Below, piece after piece: positions 1-5,400 of a stretch of 7,185 nucleotides of DNA. The stretch is from the NCBI GenBank assembly GCA_900762245.1, contig CAAFFR010000084.1, positions 1 through 7,185 on the forward strand, written 5' to 3'. Position 1 is the first letter of the stretch. Every line of letters starts with the position of its first letter. The notes beneath the pieces are model-generated. The model saw nothing but the letters and a program-made list of their open reading frames with translations, was not told where the DNA came from and did no database searches. This DNA is from an uncultured Oscillospiraceae bacterium. GTDB lineage: Bacteria > Bacillota_A > Clostridia > Oscillospirales > Oscillospiraceae. A program made the translations under genes and the position numbers.

Positions 1-246
1 AAGGGCGGCGGTTCCACCAAGAACGGCCGTGACTCCGAGGCTAAGCGCCTGGGCGTCAAGCGTGCAGACGGTCAGTTCGTTCTGGCTGGCAACATTCTGG
101 TTCGCCAGAGAGGCACCCACATCCATCCCGGTGTCAACGTTGGTATCGGCAAGGATGACACCCTGTTCGCTCTGGTTGACGGTACCGTCAAGTTCGAGCG
201 CAAGGGCAAGGATCGCCGTCAGTGCTCCGTTTACGCTGAGCAGTAA
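1..246 (+). CDS. rpmA: 50S ribosomal protein L27, 3' portion (5' end outside window)
   Basis: This is the C-terminal 81 residues of ribosomal protein L27, a component of the large ribosomal subunit near the peptidyl-transferase centre. The frame is open from base 1 and ends at TAA 244-246. The visible protein begins [18 protein letters not shown] and continues with the family hallmarks [10 protein letters not shown] and HPGVNVG, then [10 protein letters not shown] and a basic tail. About a dozen N-terminal residues are missing, so the cleavable N-terminal extension that many Firmicutes L27 proteins carry cannot be checked. Codon use is strongly biased (aag, ggc, cgt, gtt, ctg), as expected for a highly expressed ribosomal gene. 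A strong terminator follows 5 bp after the stop, although in many Firmicutes rpmA is transcribed on into obgE. Confidence 0.97.
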   Translation, partial: KGGGSTKNGRDSEAKRLGVKRADGQFVLAGNILVRQRGTHIHPGVNVGIGKDDTLFALVDGTVKFERKGKDRRQCSVYAEQ

Positions 247-251
247 TTTAG

Positions 252-293
252 TTTAAAAAAGCTGCCGCATGTTTCTGCGGCAGCTTTTTTAAA
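252..293 (+). terminator. Intrinsic terminator of rpmA
   Basis: A perfect inverted repeat pairs 252-269 with 276-293. The core stem is GCTGCCGCA/TGCGGCAGC with loop TGTTTC. It is flanked by an A-tract on the left and a T-tract (285-290) on the right, so it could also stop transcription from the other direction. It begins 5 bp after the rpmA stop codon and should end most transcription of the ribosomal operon before obgE. Confidence 0.93.
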
Positions 294-307
294 AGTTTAC
301 GGTTAAG

Positions 308-410
308 AGTTGACAGTTGACAGTTATGGTGTCCCCTCCGGGGACGAATTGAAATCATTCCCGAAGGGAATACCACAATTGTCAACTGTCAATTGTCAAT
401 TGTCAACTGA
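308..410. repeat. Palindromic intergenic element made of 7-bp RTTGACA units
   Basis: The left arm has two GTTGACA heptads (309-315, 316-322) and then a degenerate GTTATGG (323-329). Read on the minus strand, the right arm has GTTGACA (407-401), ATTGACA (400-394), ATTGACA (393-387), GTTGACA (386-380) and ATTGTGG (379-373). Between the arms lie two small perfect hairpins: GTCCCC-TCC-GGGGAC (331-345) and ATTCCC-GAA-GGGAAT (357-371). The whole can fold into a stem with two branches. Size, palindromic shape and intergenic position fit a MITE- or REP-like mobile repeat. No target-site duplication is evident and only this one copy lies in the window, so mobility is inferred. Confidence 0.8.
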
Positions 411-433
411 AATCCGACGAAGGAGGATTCATC

Positions 434-1708
434 ATGTTTGTAGATAAAGTAAGAATCACAGTCATCGGCGGCCGCGGCGGCGACGGCGCGGTGGCTTTCC
501 ACAGAGAAAAGTATGTTGCTTCCGGCGGTCCTGACGGCGGTGACGGCGGCCATGGCGGCAGCGTCATCCTGCGGGTCTCCGACCACATGACTACATTGCT
601 GGACTTTCGCTATAAGCGCAAGTATTCTGCACAGGCCGGTGTCAACGGTCTGGGCCGGAAGATGGCCGGCAAGCGGGGTGAAAATCTGATCATCGAGGTT
701 CCCCGGGGTACGGTTGTCCGGGATGCCGAGACGAATCAGATCATCGTGGACATGTCCACCGGAGAAGATTTCGTCATCGCAAAGGGGGGGCGCGGCGGCT
801 GGGGCAATGCCCACTATGCCACTCCCACCCGTCAGGTGCCCCGGTTTGCCAAGGCAGGCCTGAAGGGTCAGGAGCGGGATATCATTCTGGAACTGAAGCT
901 ACTGGCGGATGTGGGCCTGGTTGGCTTCCCCAATGTTGGCAAATCCACGCTGCTGAGCGTGACTTCCAATGCCCGTCCCAAGATCGCCAACTATCACTTT
1001 ACCACCCTGTTCCCCAATCTGGGTGTCATTTACGTTGACGAAGGTGTGTCCTTCGTCATGGCAGACATCCCCGGCATCATCGAGGGCGCTGCTGAGGGCG
1101 CCGGCCTGGGCCACGATTTCCTGCGGCATATCGACCGCTGCCGGTTGCTGGTCCATGTGGTGGATGTATCCGGCAGTGAGGGCCGTGACCCTGTTGAGGA
1201 TTTCCACGCCATCTGCGAGGAACTGCACAACTATTCCGTTGACCTGGGCGACCGTCCCATGATCGTGGCTGCCAACAAGACCGACATTATGGACCCCGAA
1301 TCCGACAACCTGGAGCGCCTGCGCAAGGCTGTGGAGGAGGCCGGCTGCGAGCTGTATGAGATCAGCGCCGGCACTACAGTGGGCACCCGGAACCTGATGC
1401 GGATCGTGGCAGAAAAGCTGCGTACTTTGCCTCCCGTCACCATCTATGAGCCGGAGTATGTGGAAGTGGTGGAAGCCCCCGCAGATCCCAGCGCTTTCGA
1501 GATCGAGCATTACGGCAATACCTGGCTCATTACCGGCCGGTGGCTGGAGCGGCTGGTGCAGAACATCAATTTTGACGATTACGAAGCCAGAAACCATTTC
1601 GATATGCAGCTGAGAAGAGTCGGTCTCTTCCAGAGACTGGAAGAAATGGGGATTCAGGACGGCGATACCGTGGATATTTACGATATCGAGTTTGAGTACC
1701 AGCGCTGA
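434..1708 (+). CDS. obgE: Obg-family GTPase ObgE/CgtA
   Basis: This 424-residue protein is a full-length Obg GTPase, a cytoplasmic, ribosome-associated enzyme that binds and slowly hydrolyses GTP. In the family it acts in late 50S assembly and in coupling growth to the stringent response. The N-terminal Obg fold (about 1-158) is glycine-rich (IGGRGGDGAVAFHREK, then GGPDGGDGGHGG). The G domain has G1 GFPNVGKST (164-172), switch I FTTLFPNLG, G3 DIPG (211-214), the Obg signature GAAEGAGLGHDFLRH, G4 NKTD (281-284) and G5 SAG (311-313). A C-terminal OCT domain (about 345-424) is present; it is variable and not found in all Obg proteins. The ATG start at 434 has AGGAGG at 421-426 and gives the standard N-terminus MFVDKV. 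Upstream lie the rpmA terminator and a palindromic element, and no clear promoter is visible. No residue looks defective. Confidence 0.97.
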   Translation: MFVDKVRITVIGGRGGDGAVAFHREKYVASGGPDGGDGGHGGSVILRVSDHMTTLLDFRYKRKYSAQAGVNGLGRKMAGKRGENLIIEVPRGTVVRDAETNQIIVDMSTGEDFVIAKGGRGGWGNAHYATPTRQVPRFAKAGLKGQERDIILELKLLADVGLVGFPNVGKSTLLSVTSNARPKIANYHFTTLFPNLGVIYVDEGVSFVMADIPGIIEGAAEGAGLGHDFLRHIDRCRLLVHVVDVSGSEGRDPVEDFHAICEELHNYSVDLGDRPMIVAANKTDIMDPESDNLERLRKAVEEAGCELYEISAGTTVGTRNLMRIVAEKLRTLPPVTIYEPEYVEVVEAPADPSAFEIEHYGNTWLITGRWLERLVQNINFDDYEARNHFDMQLRRVGLFQRLEEMGIQDGDTVDIYDIEFEYQR

Positions 1709-1740
1709 AAATAAAAGTCGTACTTTTTTAAAGAAAGTAT

Positions 1741-1769
1741 TTGCCATTTTCGACTTTATCTTATATAAT
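1741..1769 (+). promoter_or_regulatory. Sigma-A-type promoter for the AraC-family gene
   Basis: The -35 box TTGCCA (1741-1746) matches the consensus in 5 of 6 positions. The -10 box TATAAT (1764-1769) is a perfect match, and the spacer is exactly 17 bp. Transcription would start near 1776, giving a leader of about 48 nt before the ATG at 1824. The start point lies inside the 5' arm of the hairpin at 1767-1801, so transcripts from here cannot form that hairpin intact. Confidence 0.82.
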
Positions 1770-1810
1770 AACAGGGACTACCGTTTGGGGTCTCTGTTAT
1801 TTTATTTTGA
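1767..1810 (+). terminator. Probable terminator of obgE, overlapping the next promoter
   Basis: An 11-bp stem pairs 1767-1777 with 1791-1801 (AATAACAGGGA with TCTCTGTTATT, one G-U pair). The loop is 13 nt (1778-1790), and the T-rich run TTTATTTT follows. It lies about 60 bp after the obgE stop, and its 5' arm overlaps the -10 box of the downstream promoter. The loop is long and the stem is AT-rich at its base, so it may be leaky. Confidence 0.6.
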
Positions 1811-1823
1811 GGAGATATGTCCT

Positions 1824-2975
1824 ATGATCCGGAACTTGAATCAGGTTACTTTTCAGGGCTTTGGCATTGTTCCTCCGGAGCGGAGCCAGAATACCCGGAA
1901 TTTTGAAAAAAATATTGCGATCACCGTAGAATTGCAGCCCGATGAATCCCTGTTGTACCGTTCCCGTGGGGAAACCTGGGTAGTCTGCGGCAGCGGAAAC
2001 AGCATTCTGTCTGTCAGCCAGGATGGGGAAACCTATCAGCAGTTCTATCTGGACAAGCCTGTTTGCATGAAGACAGGGGTCCTCTTTGGCCTGAACTCCT
2101 TTATGGGCGAAAGCGATGTGACGTTGTATGCCGATGAAGCGCCGGAACTGGTGGGCAAGCGCAATTCCGATACGCTGCGGATGGAACATCAGCTGCGGGT
2201 GAAGAGTATCTATACCTTCTGGTATCAGGAGAAGGAACAGGGCTTCCTGTTCCCTGGTGAATCCCATCCTATGGCAGAGCTGACCTATGTGGACCAGGGG
2301 TCTCTGCACTCCGTGGCAGAGGGTCAGGACCTGCTGTTAAAGCAGGGCGATCTGGTGATTTACGGTGCCAACCAGTGGCATATGCAGTATTCGGATATTG
2401 GTGTGGCACCCCGGTTCGTGACCATTTCCTTCTCTCTGGAGGGTACGGGACTGGAATCTCTGCTGAACCGGAAGTTTACGGCACCTCAGAATGTGGTGAC
2501 GCTGCTGCAGAATATGCTGCGGGAACAGGAACGAATGGATGACTATTCCGGCGACATCATCCTGTCCCAGCTGAACCTGCTGCTGCTGACGCTGCTGCGG
2601 GAGGTTGTGGCCCCCAAGGGAGGTAAGCTCCAGACTTCCAATGCCATCCATTCCGAGAATGAGATCATCCGGCAGGCCCAGCAGTACATTTCCTCCCACA
2701 TCCGGGAGAAGCTGTCGGTACCTCTAGTGGCCCGGCAGGTGGATGTGAGCCCCAGTTACTTAACGGCTCTGTTCCACAAGAATCTGCAGATCTCCCCCGG
2801 CGAATATATCCGCCGTATCAAGCTGCAGGAGAGCAAGCAGATGATCCGGGAAAACAACCTGAATTTCACCGAGATCGCTGCCGAACTGCAGTACTCCACC
2901 GTTCACCACTTCTCCCGCCAGTTCAAGGAGAAGTTTGGCATCACTCCTACGGAGTATGCAAAATCCGTAAGATAA
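1824..2975 (+). CDS. AraC-family transcriptional regulator with N-terminal beta-rich sensor region
   Basis: This 383-residue protein is a DNA-binding regulator. The C-terminus (about 278-383) is a typical AraC/XylS domain with two helix-turn-helix units: LSVPLVARQVDVSPSYLTALFHKN and NFTEIAAELQYSTVHHFSRQ, the latter leading into FKEKFGITPTEYAK. Residues about 120-205 resemble the cupin-type AraC ligand-binding barrel (HPMAELTYVDQGS, LKQGDLVIYGANQWH). Residues 1-110 form a further beta-strand-rich region that I do not recognise, so the protein is longer than the usual ~290 residues. The start ATG 1824 is chosen because GAGGAG (1809-1814) lies 9 nt upstream; the frame stays open to ATG 1692, but that start would lie inside obgE and upstream of the promoter. 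The gene is alone between two terminators. The ligand and target genes cannot be told; autoregulation is possible. Confidence 0.93.
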   Translation: MIRNLNQVTFQGFGIVPPERSQNTRNFEKNIAITVELQPDESLLYRSRGETWVVCGSGNSILSVSQDGETYQQFYLDKPVCMKTGVLFGLNSFMGESDVTLYADEAPELVGKRNSDTLRMEHQLRVKSIYTFWYQEKEQGFLFPGESHPMAELTYVDQGSLHSVAEGQDLLLKQGDLVIYGANQWHMQYSDIGVAPRFVTISFSLEGTGLESLLNRKFTAPQNVVTLLQNMLREQERMDDYSGDIILSQLNLLLLTLLREVVAPKGGKLQTSNAIHSENEIIRQAQQYISSHIREKLSVPLVARQVDVSPSYLTALFHKNLQISPGEYIRRIKLQESKQMIRENNLNFTEIAAELQYSTVHHFSRQFKEKFGITPTEYAKSVR

Positions 2976-2983
2976 TAATGGCA

Positions 2984-3015
2984 GGGCGGGGAGTGATCCC
3001 CGCCCAGAATTTTTT
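2984..3015 (+). terminator. Intrinsic terminator of the AraC-family gene
   Basis: A perfect 9-bp GC-rich stem, GGGCGGGGA (2984-2992) with TCCCCGCCC (2997-3005), closes a GTGA loop. Six T residues follow at 3010-3015. It starts 8 bp after the stop codon and isolates the regulator from the sigma-factor operon. Confidence 0.93.
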
Positions 3016-3024
3016 CAAAATCCA

Positions 3025-3060
3025 TGCAACCAACGCCGAAAAAAGGTGAGTAGTAGGGTG
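3025..3060 (+). promoter_or_regulatory. Putative ECF-type (possibly autoregulated) promoter of the sigma/anti-sigma operon
   Basis: TGCAACC at 3025-3031 resembles the AAC-containing -35 element recognised by many ECF sigma factors. It is followed by an A-rich spacer (3039-3044) and GGTGAGTAGTAGGG (3045-3058), where a -10 element would fall. No sigma-A-type pair is seen in the 77 bp between the preceding terminator and the start codon, apart from an isolated TATAAA at 3071-3076 without a partner -35. ECF sigma factors commonly transcribe their own operon, which makes this the likeliest promoter. The -10 assignment is uncertain. Confidence 0.4.
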
Positions 3061-3092
3061 AAAGATCCTTTATAAAAGGAAAGGAGGACACT

Positions 3093-3650
3093 ATGGAAGA
3101 CAGCAAAATCGTAGAACTATACTGGCAGCGGCAGGAAAGTGCCATCAGCGCTACGGCGGTGAAGTATGGCAAGTACTGCCACACCATTGCTTATAACATT
3201 CTTTACAATCAGGAGGACGCAGAGGAAAGCGTCAGCGATACCTATCTTGCCGCCTGGAAGAACATGCCGCCCCACCGGCCCAGCATCCTGTCGGCCTTTC
3301 TGGGAAAGCTGACCCGGCGGATCAGCCTGAATAAGTGGCGCAGAACCACGACGAAGAAGCGGGGCGGGGGAGAAATGCCGCTGGCGCTGGAAGAATTGTC
3401 AGAGTGTATCCCCTCGGGAGAAAGCGTAGAAGGGTACATAGAGGGAAAAGAACTGGCAAGAACCCTGAATACCTTTGTGGGGAGCCTCCCGGATACGGAA
3501 CGGGATGTATTCATCAGCCGCTACTGGTTCCTGGCCTCCGTAAAGGAAATCAGTGAGAAATTCGGCTTCTCCGAAAGTAAGGTCAAATCCATGCTGCTGC
3601 GGACGAGGGAAAAACTGCGGAAAATGCTGGCGCAGGAGGGCTATCTATGA
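3093..3650 (+). CDS. ECF-type RNA polymerase sigma factor (sigma-70 family)
   Basis: This 185-residue protein has the two-domain layout of an ECF sigma factor, which directs RNA polymerase to a small regulon. Region 2 (about 10-85) contains the recognisable helix EDAEESVSDTYLAAWK (41-56) and then LGKLTRRISLNKWRR (70-84). A linker (86-118, with a KKRGGGE stretch) leads to region 4 (about 120-180), with LPDTERDVFISRYW and the helix-turn-helix SVKEISEKFGFSESKVKSML ending in basic RTREKLRKML. The start ATG 3093 has AAGGAGG (3081-3087) 5 nt upstream. The stop overlaps the start of the next gene by 4 nt (ATGA), the usual sign of translational coupling between a sigma factor and its membrane regulator. 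It is probably held inactive by the product of that gene. Its targets are unknown; its own promoter is the best candidate. Confidence 0.92.
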   Translation: MEDSKIVELYWQRQESAISATAVKYGKYCHTIAYNILYNQEDAEESVSDTYLAAWKNMPPHRPSILSAFLGKLTRRISLNKWRRTTTKKRGGGEMPLALEELSECIPSGESVEGYIEGKELARTLNTFVGSLPDTERDVFISRYWFLASVKEISEKFGFSESKVKSMLLRTREKLRKMLAQEGYL

Positions 3651-5317
3651 CGGAATTTCAGATCCTATCTGCCATGACCCACATCAACAGTGTCTACATT
3701 GACGCGGCCCAGAAGCAGCTGGGCTATCTGCCCCAGGGTAAGGCGAAACAGAAGTCCCGCCGTGCCTTCCGCTCCCCGCTGGCAGCAGCTATTGCGGTGG
3801 TGCTGCTGACGGTCCTGTTCTTCCAGACCCCCATGGGTGTCAAGGCTGCAGAGATCGTCCAACAGAAGATCGCCCAGCTCATCGAGGTGCTGTTTCCCGC
3901 AAAAGAGATTGTGGTGAGCCCGGAGGGCATGACCGATGTGGTGTCCCATGCCGCCCATGGCAAGGAACCCACCGCAGCCGAGCCCGGTTTTGCCATCTAC
4001 ATCGACGAGGAGCGGTATACCGTAACGGAGGAAGCGGGCGTATGGACGGTCCGTCCTAAGGATTACGATCCGGCGTGGCCCGTCTGCGAACTGGTGATCC
4101 GGGAAATCCCTGGGAAGGACTACGAAACCGCCGCCCAGGAAGTGCGAGACAGTATGCTGGACAGTTGGAACTATGTTTCCGGCATCTACCGTCCGCTGGA
4201 CCCGCCCCGAATGATCTTCAATGCCAACAATGGCGACGCATGGGAATCCCCCATGGAGGACCACTATTTTTATGAAAACGGAGACACCGGAACCTACCAC
4301 ATAGTCTGCCGCTACTTTGTGGGCATTGCCGAGGGCCACGGAACACGCCTTGCCGCCATGCGGGATACCTTCACCCTCATTGCACCCCAGGATTCCTCCC
4401 AATATGAGAATGAAGCCGATGCCATAAAAAAGGCCATGGCCCAGGAAGCGGCCTACGCCCAGGACTTAGTAGACGAACTGCTGGAAACCCTGAAAACCGA
4501 TGCCACCATGACCCAGGCAGATATGAACATCAATTCCCAGCGGCGGTATGAGCTGTGGGACGAGGTGCTGAATAAAATCTGGGACAGTCTGGAACGGACC
4601 ATGGACAAGGACGCATTCAAAGTCCTGAAGCAGGAGCAGCTGCTCTGGATCGACCGGAAGGAAGCCAAAATGGATGACGCGGCGGCCCAGTATGCCGGCG
4701 GCTCCCTGTCCGCCGGGGCGTACTATGGCACCGGTGCCGAGATTACCGAGCGCCGGGTCCATGAACTGCTGGAATATCTGACAGGAGAACGGACCGTCGA
4801 AAATGTGCCGGAAATTACGGCCCCCACGGAACTGGTCCCCGGACAATCTACCAGTGACGACGTATCTGCCTACTATCAGGCAAAATTTCCGGAGAAGAGC
4901 ATCTACTGCACCTTCCGGGACCTGGATGGCAACAATTACGGCGATCTGGCGGTCTACTATGACGGAAGCTACCGGGCGCTGTATCTGATGGGGGAGGACT
5001 ATATCCTCCAAAAGGAATTTCTGTTCGATGAGGGCTTCCGGCTTTACTGGGATACCGAAACGGATGAAGCCAACATCCTTGGAACGGAAGAACTGACAGA
5101 GATAAGCAACGCAAATTACTATTACGATATCCAGGATGGGCAGCTGATTTTGCTGGATGCCATCAAATTTGACAATGGCAGTGGCATAAACCAGTGGTTT
5201 ACCATTGGTGACGGTGACTGGGCACCTGCTTCCAAGGACCTCTACGGAGAAATTTTATCCCGGTACAAGGTCCAGACCGACAATCTGGTGCCCATTGAGG
5301 AGTATTATTTGCGGTAA
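3647..5317 (+). CDS. Membrane-anchored probable anti-sigma factor with LprI-like extracellular domain
   Basis: This 556-residue protein has a short cytoplasmic head (1-42, basic end KSRRAFR), one transmembrane helix (about 43-62, LAAAIAVVLLTVLFF) and a ~490-residue outer part. The four-base overlap with the ECF sigma gene and this topology indicate an anti-sigma factor. Residues about 90-245 form a region I do not recognise (two halves, ending RYFVGIAEGHGTRLAAMRDTF). Residues about 286-378 match the LprI-type pattern: MTQADMN, then YELWDEVLNKIWDSL, LKQEQLLWIDRKEA, GGSLSAGAYYG and ITERRVHELL. Mycobacterial LprI inhibits lysozyme, but this copy has no cysteines, so that activity is not implied. 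Residues about 405-540 form a beta-rich module with DLDGNNYGDLAVYYDG, reminiscent of Ca-binding or FG-GAP-like loops. SD AGGAGG (3634-3639) lies 7 nt before the ATG. Direct binding to the sigma factor is inferred, as no ZAS zinc motif is present. Confidence 0.85.
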   Translation: MTEFQILSAMTHINSVYIDAAQKQLGYLPQGKAKQKSRRAFRSPLAAAIAVVLLTVLFFQTPMGVKAAEIVQQKIAQLIEVLFPAKEIVVSPEGMTDVVSHAAHGKEPTAAEPGFAIYIDEERYTVTEEAGVWTVRPKDYDPAWPVCELVIREIPGKDYETAAQEVRDSMLDSWNYVSGIYRPLDPPRMIFNANNGDAWESPMEDHYFYENGDTGTYHIVCRYFVGIAEGHGTRLAAMRDTFTLIAPQDSSQYENEADAIKKAMAQEAAYAQDLVDELLETLKTDATMTQADMNINSQRRYELWDEVLNKIWDSLERTMDKDAFKVLKQEQLLWIDRKEAKMDDAAAQYAGGSLSAGAYYGTGAEITERRVHELLEYLTGERTVENVPEITAPTELVPGQSTSDDVSAYYQAKFPEKSIYCTFRDLDGNNYGDLAVYYDGSYRALYLMGEDYILQKEFLFDEGFRLYWDTETDEANILGTEELTEISNANYYYDIQDGQLILLDAIKFDNGSGINQWFTIGDGDWAPASKDLYGEILSRYKVQTDNLVPIEEYYLR

Positions 5318-5346
5318 ATATAAGAAATTCTTAAACTGTTCCTCCG

Positions 5347-5375
5347 TTGACAGATTCTGTCATAAGACCTACAAT
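5347..5375 (+). promoter_or_regulatory. Sigma-A-type promoter of the beta-helix lipoprotein gene
   Basis: TTGACA (5347-5352) is a perfect -35 box, and TACAAT (5370-5375) matches the -10 consensus in 5 of 6 positions. The spacer is exactly 17 bp. Transcription would start near 5382, directly at the ribosome binding site, leaving a leader of only about 20 nt. No terminator separates this site from the anti-sigma gene ending at 5317, so read-through from the sigma operon may add to expression. Confidence 0.8.
5349..5361. promoter_or_regulatory. 13-bp palindrome over the -35 box (candidate operator)
   Basis: GACAGA (5349-5354), a single central T, then TCTGTC (5356-5361) form a perfect inverted repeat. 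It shares four bases with the TTGACA -35 box and runs into the spacer. A dimeric repressor bound here would block RNA polymerase. It has no T-tract after it and the stem is short, so it is not a terminator. A role as operator is inferred from position only. Confidence 0.4.
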
Positions 5376-5400
5376 AAAGAAAAAGGAAAGGATGTCTTCT

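Noticed and set aside
29..256. Open + strand frame of 75 codons inside rpmA
   Set aside because: It overlaps the L27 reading frame in another phase; the L27 frame (open from base 1) has clear family motifs.
306..345. TTGACA boxes of the heptad element as an obgE promoter
   Set aside because: No TATAAT-like sequence lies 16-18 bp downstream of either left-arm TTGACA.
308..410. The heptad repeats as a CRISPR array
   Set aside because: The units are 7 bp, adjacent without spacers and arranged as opposed arms.
784..790. Run of seven G in obgE as a slippage or phase-variation site
   Set aside because: It encodes the conserved glycines of the KGGRGG segment of the Obg fold in the correct frame; a switch in an essential gene is unlikely.
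899..1747. Minus-strand frame of 282 codons opposite obgE
   Set aside because: It is a shadow of the GC-biased obgE codons, has no SD and shows no recognisable domain.
1692..1823. Upstream ATG in frame with the AraC-family gene
   Set aside because: It lies within the obgE coding end and upstream of the promoter -10 box; ATG 1824 has a proper SD.
3665..4402. Minus-strand frame of 245 codons opposite the anti-sigma gene
   Set aside because: It is a shadow frame, rich in His/Gly, without an SD or domain match; the + strand gene is well supported by topology and overlap.
5347..5400. TTG start at 5347 or ATG at 5392 for the lipoprotein
   Set aside because: The TTG is the -35 box itself, and ATG 5392 directly abuts the SD; ATG 5401 gives ideal spacing and a normal lipoprotein signal peptide.
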